DNA of 64,000 nucleotides, taken from positions 2,666,001-2,730,000 of the forward strand of contig OY781043.1 of assembly GCA_963676165.1 (NCBI GenBank), read 5' to 3'. Shown here one piece after another: positions 8,469 to 16,673 of the stretch. Position numbers and translations under genes: made by a program. The stretch comes from JAQIBY01 sp963676165. Its GTDB lineage: Bacteria; Bacteroidota; Bacteroidia; Bacteroidales; ML635J-15. Below the pieces are notes generated by a model, which saw nothing but the letters and a program-made list of their open reading frames with translations, was not told where the DNA came from and ran no database searches. The stretch's first letter is position 1. Each line of letters starts with the position of its first letter.

Positions 8469-9126
8469 AATCCGCGTCATATTGGTTGACGACCATGAAC
8501 TGGTCAGAGATGGAATAAAATCTTTATTATCAAAATCTCCGGAAATTGAGGTAATTGGTGAAGCTGGAGATTTTCAGTCACTGCAATTATTACTTCAAAA
8601 AACTGAGACAGATGTCATTTTGATGGACATTAATTTGCCCAATATTTCCGGTATTGAATCAATAAAAATATTAAAACCAAATTATCCAAGCACAAAATTC
8701 CTCATGCTTTCCATGTACACGAATGAAGATTTTGTCATCAATTCGGTAAAGGCCGGGGCAAGTGGATATTTACCCAAAAACACCACCCACGAAGAACTAA
8801 GTGAAGCCATTAATAGCATTTATCAAGGAAAAGATTATTTCAGCAAAACCATTTCCGAAAAATTATTCACTGAAATGATGCGTCGTACAAAAGTTGGAGT
8901 TAATCAAACGGAATCTGAAGAAGCAATTATCACCAACAGGGAGAAAGAGATTTTGACAAAAGTTGCTGAAGGTTTAAGTAATGCAGTCATTGCAGAACAA
9001 TTGCACATCAGCATTCGTACGGTAGAAACACACAAAACCAACCTCTTTAAAAAGTTAGGATTTTCGAGTACTGTTGATTTGGTAAAATATGCCATAAAGC
9101 ATCATTTGATTGATTTAGATACGTGA
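8461..9126 (+). CDS. NarL/FixJ-type response regulator
   Basis: 221 residues. The receiver domain (1-120) has the acidic pair at 10-11, the phospho-acceptor Asp56 in DVILMDINLP, and Lys near 105. The C-terminal LuxR-type helix-turn-helix (about 155-215) shows TNREKEILTKVAEGLS and RTVETHKTNLFKKLG. It is the cognate regulator of the kinase it overlaps by 8 bases (translational coupling). Likely targets, by proximity, are the porin and ammonium transporter genes downstream or its own operon with the inverted repeat at 6700-6739; this is inference. Confidence 0.95.
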   Translation: MNKIRVILVDDHELVRDGIKSLLSKSPEIEVIGEAGDFQSLQLLLQKTETDVILMDINLPNISGIESIKILKPNYPSTKFLMLSMYTNEDFVINSVKAGASGYLPKNTTHEELSEAINSIYQGKDYFSKTISEKLFTEMMRRTKVGVNQTESEEAIITNREKEILTKVAEGLSNAVIAEQLHISIRTVETHKTNLFKKLGFSSTVDLVKYAIKHHLIDLDT

Positions 9127-9157
9127 AACACGTAGATACATTTACGGCATCCCCCAA

Positions 9158-9188
9158 TTGACCCAGACCCAATAATTTCCAAACTTTG
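9158..9188 (+). promoter_or_regulatory. Promoter of porin/amt genes
   Basis: TTG at 9158-9160 and AAACTTTG at 9181-9188 are separated by 20 bases, the spacing of the Bacteroidota -33/-7 promoter; the -7 box differs from TAnnTTTG at one base. It would give a leader of about 20 bases before the ATG at 9214. It suggests that the porin-amt pair can be transcribed separately from the two-component genes. Confidence 0.45.
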
Positions 9189-9213
9189 TCATTGTAACTA
9201 AACATACAATGAC

Positions 9214-9969
9214 ATGAAACAAAAATCACTTGCCATTCTTGTTTTGGCTATTTTAAATTTGACTGCTATTAGCAGCTTTGCGCAAACAGAAAAAGAAGAA
9301 AATCCTTTCAGTGTAAGTCTGGACATTGCCAGCAGATATGTATGGCGTGGGACTGATTTTGGAGGTTCTCCAAGCTTACAACCAGGATTAGAATACAGCT
9401 TTAAAGGCTTATCAATTGGAACTTGGGGTGCATTTACAACAAATCTTCCAGGAACTCAGGAATTGGATCTTTACATTGGATACACTTTCCTAAACGACAT
9501 GTTCTCTGTCACCTTTACAGATTATTTCTTCCCAAATGAAATGGTTGGAAACGACCACTATTTCGATTACCGTGAGGATCACACAGGTCACATTTTTGAA
9601 GCTTCATTATCCTTTAATGGAACAGAAGACTTGCCACTAGGGATCCTTATTGCCAGCAATGTTTATGGAGCTGATGCAAAACGTTTGAATGATGATGGAA
9701 CCATCGCAGGAAATCAATTTTCCACGTATGCAGAACTCTCTTACAGCTTCAAATACATTGACTTGTTCGCTGGTGCAAACTTAACGCCTGCAGACTTAGA
9801 CAAAGGTGAAACAGGGTTTTATGGTGATTACCTAGGCTTTGTCAATATTGGCTGCACTGTGAGCAAAGAATTAAAAATCACAGATAGTTTTAATATTCCA
9901 CTCTCTGTATCACTTATTTCTAACCCACAAAGCGAGAAATTCTTCTTCGTTGCAATGATGTCATTTTAA
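9214..9969 (+). CDS. TorF-family putative outer-membrane porin
   Basis: 251 residues with a signal peptide ending near SSFAQ. The mature protein starts with SLDIASRYVWRGTDFGGSPS followed by PGLEYSF, the characteristic opening of the TorF/Gcw_chp family (TIGR02001/PF09694): 'vS RYvwRG + one strand + Q/PG ... YS'. The rest alternates amphipathic strands and ends in FFFVAMMSF, with the terminal Phe typical of outer-membrane beta barrels. The family is often found next to ammonium transporters, and here amt follows 23 bases later, so it may let small nitrogen solutes across the outer membrane. The transported substrate is not shown by sequence. Confidence 0.8.
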   Translation: MKQKSLAILVLAILNLTAISSFAQTEKEENPFSVSLDIASRYVWRGTDFGGSPSLQPGLEYSFKGLSIGTWGAFTTNLPGTQELDLYIGYTFLNDMFSVTFTDYFFPNEMVGNDHYFDYREDHTGHIFEASLSFNGTEDLPLGILIASNVYGADAKRLNDDGTIAGNQFSTYAELSYSFKYIDLFAGANLTPADLDKGETGFYGDYLGFVNIGCTVSKELKITDSFNIPLSVSLISNPQSEKFFFVAMMSF

Positions 9970-9992
9970 ATCATAACTAAATACTAAACATT

Positions 9993-11216
9993 ATGGATTT
10001 TAATACTGGTTCAACCGCTTTTATGATTCTTGCCACCAGCCTTGTCATGTTAATGACACCAGGTTTGGCATTCTTCTACGGAGGTTTGGCAGGAAAACGA
10101 AACATCCTAGGTATTATGATGCAAACTTTTGTATCCCTGGGTATTACTACCATTATGTGGGTAGCCATTGGTTATTCACTCTGTTTCTCAGGAGGAGAAG
10201 GAGGCATAATCGGGAATTTTGACCATCTATTTTTAAGTGGAATTAATTTCTCTGATGCGTTTAATCCTGGCACTGGACAGGAGTATCCGATTTACATTTT
10301 TATTGCTTATCAGATGATGTTTGCAATTATCACCCCTGCACTGATTACTGGTGCTTTTGTAAATCGTGTTAGCTTTAAAGCTTACTTAATTTTCCTTGTT
10401 TTCTGGCAAGTATTTGTTTACTATCCATTTGTCCATATGATTTGGGGAGGCGGATTATTAGCAGAATGGGGAGTACTTGACTTTGCGGGTGGTATTGTTG
10501 TCCACGCAACTGCAGGTTTCGCTGCCTTAGCTTCTGTATTCTATGTTGGAAAACGTCGTGACCAAAACTCACCACCAAACAGTATTCCATTGGTAGCAAT
10601 TGGTACTGGTTTACTTTGGTTTGGATGGTATGGTTTCAATGCCGGAAGTGAATTAGCTGTTGACGAAATCACAACCCTTGCTTTCTTAAACACTGACGTT
10701 GCAGCATCGTTTGCAGCAATTACTTGGCTCATTATTGAATGGGTACGTGAAGGAAAACCAAAATTTGTCGGATTGCTTACAGGAGCAGTTGCAGGTTTGG
10801 CTACCATCACACCAGCAGCAGGATTTGTCCCTCTCTGGGCTGCAATATGCATTGGTATTTTAGCAGGTGTTGTTTGCTACCTCGCAGTACAATTGAAGAA
10901 CAGACTTGGATGGGATGATGCCCTTGATGTATGGGGAGTTCACGGTATTGGCGGGACACTAGGTACTATTCTTCTTGGTGTATTTGCAGTAAAAGCTGTT
11001 GGCGGACAATCTGGTCTTATTGAAGGTGATAGCGCATTCTTCTTCAAAGAATTAATTTCTGTTGCTATTGCTGCTGCTTACGCATTTATTTTCACTTACG
11101 TTATGCTCATTATTATTAACTTCTTCACGAAAGTTAAAGTTTCTGAAAACGAAGAAGAAATTGGTCTTGACCAAGCATTGCATGGTGAAAACGCTTACGA
11201 TGAAGGAGCTTTATAA
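9993..11216 (+). CDS. amt: Ammonium transporter
   Basis: 407 residues, close to the usual Amt length, with about 11 transmembrane helices. Family signatures are present: FFYGGLAGKRN near the N-terminus, DFAGGIVVHATAGFAAL carrying the first pore His, FGWYGFNAGSEL, and the second pore His in VWGVHGIGGTLGT. It conducts ammonium/ammonia across the inner membrane. No GlnK gene is adjacent, which is unusual since amt and glnK are commonly paired. It forms a transcription unit with the TorF-like porin and ends at a strong terminator. Confidence 0.95.
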   Translation: MDFNTGSTAFMILATSLVMLMTPGLAFFYGGLAGKRNILGIMMQTFVSLGITTIMWVAIGYSLCFSGGEGGIIGNFDHLFLSGINFSDAFNPGTGQEYPIYIFIAYQMMFAIITPALITGAFVNRVSFKAYLIFLVFWQVFVYYPFVHMIWGGGLLAEWGVLDFAGGIVVHATAGFAALASVFYVGKRRDQNSPPNSIPLVAIGTGLLWFGWYGFNAGSELAVDEITTLAFLNTDVAASFAAITWLIIEWVREGKPKFVGLLTGAVAGLATITPAAGFVPLWAAICIGILAGVVCYLAVQLKNRLGWDDALDVWGVHGIGGTLGTILLGVFAVKAVGGQSGLIEGDSAFFFKELISVAIAAAYAFIFTYVMLIIINFFTKVKVSENEEEIGLDQALHGENAYDEGAL

Positions 11217-11239
11217 ACCATTCAACTATAACGTTTTAA

Positions 11240-11267
11240 GGCTGTCCACATGGGCAGTCTTTTTTTT
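11240..11267 (+). terminator. Rho-independent terminator after amt
   Basis: GGCTGTCC (11240-11247), loop ACAT, GGGCAGTC (11252-11259), followed by eight T. The 8-bp stem has two G-U pairs in RNA. It lies 24 bases after the amt stop codon. Confidence 0.8.
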
Positions 11268-11322
11268 ATGTTAAAAACGAAAAACATGCCCTATAATATG
11301 TGGCAAGATTGCATAAACGTGT

Positions 11323-11330
11323 TACCTTTG
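11323..11330 (+). promoter_or_regulatory. -7 promoter box TACCTTTG
   Basis: Exact TAnnTTTG match 19 bases before the ATG at 11349. It drives the 2Fe-2S protein and probably the hydrogenase-like/phosphatase genes behind it. Confidence 0.55.
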
Positions 11331-11348
11331 CCGCAAAATGATTCTTAA

Positions 11349-11600
11349 ATGGAACAAAAGGAATTAAATATCACCATATGCTTAGGAAGCTCCTGTTTTT
11401 CAAGGGGCAATAAAGATGTTGTTGAGGCGATACAAGAATACCTTGAAGACATTGGGATGAAAGAACAGACCAATTTTAAGGGTGGACATTGTTTTGGAAA
11501 TTGTGCGGAAGGACCTGTGATGATAGTTAATGGAAAGACATTCAAATCCATTACTCCTGAATCTGCTGTTGCAGCAATTGAATCAATGCTAAAAAACTGA
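11349..11600 (+). CDS. Thioredoxin-like [2Fe-2S] ferredoxin (NuoE-like)
   Basis: 83 residues. Four cysteines are arranged C11-x4-C16 and C48-x3-C52, the ligand pattern of thioredoxin-fold 2Fe-2S proteins related to the C-terminal half of NuoE/HndA. The surrounding ICLGSSCFSRGN and KGGHCFGNCAEGP match that family. It should shuttle single electrons, probably to or from the Fe-S protein encoded 100 bases downstream. In Clostridia and Bacteroidales the same trio (small 2Fe-2S protein, hydrogenase-like protein, SpoIIE phosphatase) recurs, as far as I recall. Confidence 0.85.
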   Translation: MEQKELNITICLGSSCFSRGNKDVVEAIQEYLEDIGMKEQTNFKGGHCFGNCAEGPVMIVNGKTFKSITPESAVAAIESMLKN

Positions 11601-11699
11601 TTCAATTGACTTTGTTCTTTACAAATCTGTTGTAATGACTTTTTACCTTGCATAATCAATGGGTAAATTGTATCTTTCGCTAAACTCAAAGAAAAACTC

Positions 11700-13562
11700 A
11701 TGGCAGTAATCCGCATAAACGACCAAGCATGCAAACATTGTAACACCTGTATTAGAATTTGCCCAGTTAAAGCAATTACACTGGACAGCAACAATGAAAC
11801 TTTGTCCATAGACTACAATCGCTGTATTGGTTGTGGAAATTGCTTTGTACAATGCAACACTGGAGCAATTGAATATCAAAAAGACATCGACAATGTGCAT
11901 GCAATGCTTGAATCCGAGCAAACAGTTGCAGCAATTGTTGCACCAAGTATTGCAGCAGAATTTCCTGACGTAACTGACTACAGAAATTTTGTTGGAATGA
12001 TTCGAAGTCTCGGATTCAATTACGTCCATGAGGTATCCTTTGGTGTTGACATTATTGCCAGGAAATACAAAGAATACATCAGTCAGTCGAAAGGAAAATA
12101 TTATATCAGTTCATTTTGTCCTCCGGTACGCGAGTACATTCGTAAGTTTCAACCAAAACTCATCGACAGTATTTTGCCCCTTGTATCCCCAATGGTTGCA
12201 AGTGCAATGGTACTGAGAGAAATTCACGATAAAAACACAAAAATCGTTTATATCGGACCGTGTGTTGGCCAAAAGGAAGAAATTCAACAACTTGGTAAAG
12301 ATAGCCCAATTGATGCTGTTTTAGGGTTTTACGAGTTGCGTGAAATGTTTACCGCTGTGAACATGACTGAGAACACCGTTGAATTCTCAGAATTCGACCC
12401 TCCTCATGGATATATGGGTTCATTATACCCTATTTACAGAGGTATTCTTCAAGCGGGTGACATTCAAGACAACTCAATAGACAATCAAGTACTGAGCGTA
12501 GAAGGTAAAGACATCTTCAAACAAGCAATTGATGATTTCTCAAACATCCCAACCATAAAACAACACATCAATCAGTTTTACTGCGAAGGTTGTGCAATGG
12601 GACCATTGACAACACAAACAGACATACGGAAACTGCAACGATATTCTTTGGTGGTAAACTATGCGAAAAAGCGCATGGAACTGTTGAACAAGAAAGAATG
12701 GGAAGAAAACATCAAGAAATTCGAACAATTGGATTTCACACGCAAATTTGAAATTGATGACCAAAGGCTTCCGCTTCCTGAACAACAAAAAGTCAATGAT
12801 GTCCTTACCTTACTTGGTAAAGACAAACCTATGGACTTAGATTGTGGGTTGTGCGGTTACGAAAGTTGTCATGCATTTGCCATTGATGTTGCCAAAGGAC
12901 TGACAAAACCTGAAATGTGTGTTGTTTTCAGCATGCGAAATCGCCAAGAATACATTCGCAAATTGCAATCGAGCAATAAACAGTTAGCCAAAGCTCAAGA
13001 TGCTCTTCAAAAGTCTGAAATAAAAGCAAAAGAAGAGCATGAAGCTGTTAAAGAAGCCATGCAAATGACAACATCTGTCATGCAGAAACTCCCGAGTGGC
13101 GTTGTCATTGTGGATAAGGAATTGAGAATTGTTCAAAGCAACAATCGATTTGTCAATATACTTGGAGAAGAAGCAAGTGCAATAAACGATGTCATTCCTG
13201 GCTTACAAACTGCCGACTTACAAAGCCTTCTCCCCTATCAAATCACCAACCTTTTTAAATACGTATTAGAACAGAACAAACCTGTTCAAAACAAAGATAT
13301 CGCACTGGATGAAAATCTGCTAAACATTTCAATTTTTCCAATTAAGCGAAAAGAAATTGTCGGAGCCATTATCCGTAACCTTTACGAACCAGCAGTACGA
13401 AAAGAAGAAGTCATTTCCAGAGTAAAAGAAGTGATTGACAAAAACTTAGAGATGGTTCAAAAAATTGGATTCCTTTTAGGAGAAGGAGCATCCGAAACCG
13501 AACAAATGTTAAATACAATTATTGAAAGCTTTGCTAAGGAGCGTAAAATTGACGAAAAATGA
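11700..13562 (+). CDS. Hydrogenase-like Fe-S protein with PAS domain (sensory type)
   Basis: 620 residues in four parts. An N-terminal 2x[4Fe-4S] ferredoxin domain uses C11/14/17/21 and C42/45/48/52. An [FeFe]-hydrogenase-like core (about 75-330) follows. Then comes an [4Fe-4S] domain with C382, C385, C390 and C407 (DCGLCGYESC), and a PAS domain (about 440-545) inside coiled-coil helices. The three H-cluster motifs are modified: SSFCPP (C140) instead of TSCCP, so the proton-relay Cys is Phe; GPCVGQKE (C188), with Gln where catalytic enzymes have the first Lys of PCxxKK; and YCEGC (C295, C298), CxxC instead of CxxxC. This and the PAS domain suggest a redox or H2 sensor rather than a turnover hydrogenase. 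Its stop overlaps the phosphatase start by 4 bases, so the output is probably that phosphatase. Maturation genes hydEFG are not in the window. Confidence 0.85.
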   Translation: MAVIRINDQACKHCNTCIRICPVKAITLDSNNETLSIDYNRCIGCGNCFVQCNTGAIEYQKDIDNVHAMLESEQTVAAIVAPSIAAEFPDVTDYRNFVGMIRSLGFNYVHEVSFGVDIIARKYKEYISQSKGKYYISSFCPPVREYIRKFQPKLIDSILPLVSPMVASAMVLREIHDKNTKIVYIGPCVGQKEEIQQLGKDSPIDAVLGFYELREMFTAVNMTENTVEFSEFDPPHGYMGSLYPIYRGILQAGDIQDNSIDNQVLSVEGKDIFKQAIDDFSNIPTIKQHINQFYCEGCAMGPLTTQTDIRKLQRYSLVVNYAKKRMELLNKKEWEENIKKFEQLDFTRKFEIDDQRLPLPEQQKVNDVLTLLGKDKPMDLDCGLCGYESCHAFAIDVAKGLTKPEMCVVFSMRNRQEYIRKLQSSNKQLAKAQDALQKSEIKAKEEHEAVKEAMQMTTSVMQKLPSGVVIVDKELRIVQSNNRFVNILGEEASAINDVIPGLQTADLQSLLPYQITNLFKYVLEQNKPVQNKDIALDENLLNISIFPIKRKEIVGAIIRNLYEPAVRKEEVISRVKEVIDKNLEMVQKIGFLLGEGASETEQMLNTIIESFAKERKIDEK

Positions 13563-14743
13563 GCCAGGAAATTTTCATAGAAATTGAAGCCCATCAAGTC
13601 AATCATATTGGCGAGCGCATTTGTGGAGATGTCTTTTTGAAAAAACGGATCAAAGAAGACAATCGATTTATTGCTGTACTTTCTGATGGTATGGGGCACG
13701 GGGTAAAAGCTAATATGCTTGCAACCTTAACCGCTACCATGGCAATGAATTTCACCATTGAGCACAGAAATCCTGAGCGAATTGCTGAAACCATTATGAA
13801 CACACTGCCTGTTTGTTCTGAACGGCAACTTTCTTATGCCACTTTCTCTATTATTGATATTGAATCAAATGGGAAAGTCCATATTTTAGAGTACGATAAT
13901 CCGCATTGCATATTGGTTAGAAACAATAAGCACTTACCACTGAATTGGCAAAAAATTGTCATGAGTAGCGAAAAACATCAAGGAAAAAAGCTTAGATACT
14001 GCAGCTTCTTCCATAAAAAAGAAGACCGCATTCTTTTCATGAGTGATGGCATTACTCAAAGTGGATTAGGTTCTGACCGCTACCCATTTGGTTGGGGAGA
14101 TAAAAATGTCCGCAATTATGTGGAAAACACACTGGAAAGTCAACCTGGAATTTCAGCAGCGAAACTTTCTGAAAAGGTTGTCAATAAAGCAGTGCAAAAT
14201 GACAGATACAAGTCAAAAGACGATACGAGTTGTGCCTCTGTTTATTTCAGAAACCCTCGAAAACTTCTGATTGTTACTGGTCCGCCAATGGATCAAAAAA
14301 GCGACAAAGAACTTGCAGATATCGTTCGCAATTACGAAGGAAAGAAAGTACTTGCTGGAGGAACTACAACTGACATCATCTCTCGTGAACTGAATTTAAA
14401 AGTCCAAGACAGTTTTGACTTTATTGACAAGGAGCTTCCACCAATGTCCTATATGGATGGAATAGATTTGGTAACAGAAGGAATTTTGACACTCAACAAA
14501 GTAAACCGGTTACTCAAAATGAAACTTCGCTCTTCTGAATTAGAAAAAGGTCCTGCCGACGAAATGATGAAACTGATTTTAAAATCCGACAATATTGAAT
14601 TTGTTGTGGGAACTCGTATCAATGAAGCGCATCAGGATCCAAATGTTCCTGTTGATTTAGATATTCGTCGTACAGCAGTAAAACGTATAGCCAGAATTTT
14701 GGAAGAAGAGTATCTAAAAGAGACCAGCATTCGGTATATTTAA
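13559..14743 (+). CDS. SpoIIE-type PP2C serine phosphatase
   Basis: 394 residues. Residues about 1-235 form a PP2C/SpoIIE catalytic domain: GDVFLKKR supplies the first metal-binding Asp, LSDGMGHGVKAN is the signature loop, FMSDGITQSG gives a further Asp, and KDDTS closes it. About 150 extra C-terminal residues (from RKLLIVTGPP, with LAGGTTTDIISREL) form a second domain found in this hydrogenase-linked subgroup; its role is unknown to me. The ATGA overlap with the hydrogenase-like gene indicates coupled translation and a shared signalling path, in which the redox sensor controls dephosphorylation of an unknown protein. Confidence 0.88.
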   Translation: MSQEIFIEIEAHQVNHIGERICGDVFLKKRIKEDNRFIAVLSDGMGHGVKANMLATLTATMAMNFTIEHRNPERIAETIMNTLPVCSERQLSYATFSIIDIESNGKVHILEYDNPHCILVRNNKHLPLNWQKIVMSSEKHQGKKLRYCSFFHKKEDRILFMSDGITQSGLGSDRYPFGWGDKNVRNYVENTLESQPGISAAKLSEKVVNKAVQNDRYKSKDDTSCASVYFRNPRKLLIVTGPPMDQKSDKELADIVRNYEGKKVLAGGTTTDIISRELNLKVQDSFDFIDKELPPMSYMDGIDLVTEGILTLNKVNRLLKMKLRSSELEKGPADEMMKLILKSDNIEFVVGTRINEAHQDPNVPVDLDIRRTAVKRIARILEEEYLKETSIRYI

Positions 14744-14776
14744 TCAAGGTGATTTAACTTAAGATTTTGGCATTAA

Positions 14777-14843
14777 AAAAGCTGTTTTGGCATGATTTTA
14801 TGCAATCCCTTCGGGCGCAAAAACTCATGCCAAAACAGCTTTT
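14777..14843. terminator. Bidirectional terminator with 19-bp perfect stem
   Basis: AAAAGCTGTTTTGGCATGA (14777-14795) and its exact reverse complement (14825-14843) flank a 29-base loop that holds a small CCC-TTCGGG hairpin. The A-run on the left and T-run on the right make it usable from both strands. It sits between the convergent phosphatase and C69 peptidase genes. Confidence 0.9.
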
Positions 14844-14862
14844 CAACTCTTAAGCTAACTGC

Positions 14863-16554
14863 TTAGTGTGCAGACCCAACCAATTTAAACTGATCTCCAG
14901 TTTCTTTTACAATACGACGATACCAATCTTCGCCATAACCAGGTTGTTCCAATTCAGGAGTTACATATAAGTAATCCTCTTTGGGTTCAGCTTTCACTTT
15001 CACATTACCATCCATATACTTCACGAACAATGATTCAAAAAGCACTTGCCAACGAGCAGTTGTTTCTGCTGCTGCCATATTGGAATAATAATTAGCCATA
15101 GTCACAGCTTTCACCGGATTGGTTTCATACATTGCTTTAAGCTGATCTTGCATTTTTTCAGTTTGAGCAATGAATTTTTTCTCCAAAGCTTGTTGCACTT
15201 GTCTTACCTCAGGGTAAATCAAGTTATAACGAGTGTATGTGTAATTTGACACCAAATTAAAAATCCAAAATGCTGCATCATAATTGAAATCCATTAAACT
15301 TCCAAAACCTTGTTGGAATGATTGAGGGATCTCAGTAATTCCACAATACATAGGAACATAAACTGTTGTTGCTGCATCGTCAACTGAGAACCAGTTAATA
15401 CCTCCTACTGGATCAGGCATCCAACTTCTTAGCTGAGCAACAAATGAAAAACCAGTTTGCTGTGTTGCAGTAGCACGCTCATTACAATAGGTTTCACCAT
15501 CAACCTCCCAGGTTAAAGGACGCCAGCGGTATGGATTTCCAAAAGCACCTGCACCCATGTCTTTGCTCATATCAAGTTCTGTCCCTTCAAGATGATTTCT
15601 CATGTTTTCCATCACAGTGTACACATCCACTTTTTCAGCAGGTTTCACCCATAATGGCATACGGTTAATTGCATAGCCATACTCTCCGTGTTCAATATGG
15701 CCTTTGGCATAATCCCAATAAGCATCCATTCCATCTGTAATGTCATTAAAGAAAGCCCACACACGCATTTCGCAAAAGCGAGCACCACCAAAATCAACAG
15801 GAGCATATGTATCAGAGAAGCTAAAATCTTCATCTGGACCCTCATAATAACCCATATCACGAGCAAAACTAATTACATCTTCAGCATGATAACAAGTTTG
15901 TTCTGTATTATTCCAATCATTGTTTTCTACGATAGGGAAAGTCATTATACGTGCTTGATTAGCATGTGCAGAAATATATCCATCAGGAATTTGAAGCGCA
16001 ACCCAAACAGCACCTTTGTTATCAGCACCTTTTCCAATAAGTTCTAAAATCCAAACTTCGTTAGGGTCAGCAATAGAGAAAGACTCACCTGAGCTATTAT
16101 AACCATAATTCGCAACCAATTCTGTCATTATTTTAATCGCTTCGCGAGCAGTTTTTGCACGTTGAAGGGTTAAGTAAATCAAAGATCCATAGTCGATAAT
16201 TCCATCTTCATTGCGCAATTCTGAGCGACCACCATAAGTTGTCTCACCAATTGCCAACTGATGTTCATTCACATTTCCAACAACAGAATATGTGTGATCA
16301 ACCTGAGGAATTTCTCCTAAATACTTTCCTGTATCCCACTCGTAAACCTTTACCATAGTACCTTCTGGATAATCAGCTGCAGGTCTGTAATACAATTCAC
16401 CATACAATAAATGACTGTCAGCAGCATAGCTAATCATGGTTGAACCATCTGTAGAAGCTCCTTTAGTAACTAAAAAGTTAGTACAGGCCATTGATAAAGT
16501 GTACGCACTTACCAAAATACCTAGAAGTACAAATCTTAGCATATTATTTTTCAT
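14863..16554 (-). CDS. C69-family dipeptidase, exported
   Basis: 563 residues from the Met at 16554; the longer frame to 16605 would put 17 residues before a clear signal peptide (MKNNMLRFVLLGILVSAYTL) and is rejected. Cys24 in MACTNFLVTKGASTDGS is the expected N-terminal nucleophile exposed by processing (Ntn-hydrolase, peptidase family C69/PepD). Further family traits are YGGRSELRN, MTELVANYGYNSSGESFSIADP, and a C-terminal part rich in Trp and Tyr. It should cleave dipeptides in the periplasm, in line with peptide-based metabolism of Bacteroidales. It is monocistronic and faces the strong terminator. Confidence 0.92.
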   Translation of the reverse strand: MKNNMLRFVLLGILVSAYTLSMACTNFLVTKGASTDGSTMISYAADSHLLYGELYYRPAADYPEGTMVKVYEWDTGKYLGEIPQVDHTYSVVGNVNEHQLAIGETTYGGRSELRNEDGIIDYGSLIYLTLQRAKTAREAIKIMTELVANYGYNSSGESFSIADPNEVWILELIGKGADNKGAVWVALQIPDGYISAHANQARIMTFPIVENNDWNNTEQTCYHAEDVISFARDMGYYEGPDEDFSFSDTYAPVDFGGARFCEMRVWAFFNDITDGMDAYWDYAKGHIEHGEYGYAINRMPLWVKPAEKVDVYTVMENMRNHLEGTELDMSKDMGAGAFGNPYRWRPLTWEVDGETYCNERATATQQTGFSFVAQLRSWMPDPVGGINWFSVDDAATTVYVPMYCGITEIPQSFQQGFGSLMDFNYDAAFWIFNLVSNYTYTRYNLIYPEVRQVQQALEKKFIAQTEKMQDQLKAMYETNPVKAVTMANYYSNMAAAETTARWQVLFESLFVKYMDGNVKVKAEPKEDYLYVTPELEQPGYGEDWYRRIVKETGDQFKLVGSAH

Positions 16555-16673
16555 ATCAACAAATTTTAATTTGACGCAAAATAATAAAAATATTTGTGTC
16601 AACATTGGAAAATTAAAACAATCAGGAGGAATGGTAAAAAATCATTACCTTCGCAGATTATAATTATGAAACT

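Noticed and set aside
9120..9134. Terminator at the palindrome after the response regulator
   Set aside because: TACGTG-AAA-CACGTA has a short stem and no T-run and overlaps the stop codon.
11345..12029. Minus-strand open frames over the ferredoxin and hydrogenase-like genes
   Set aside because: Cys-rich antisense shadows of Fe-S protein genes; the plus-strand products match known families.
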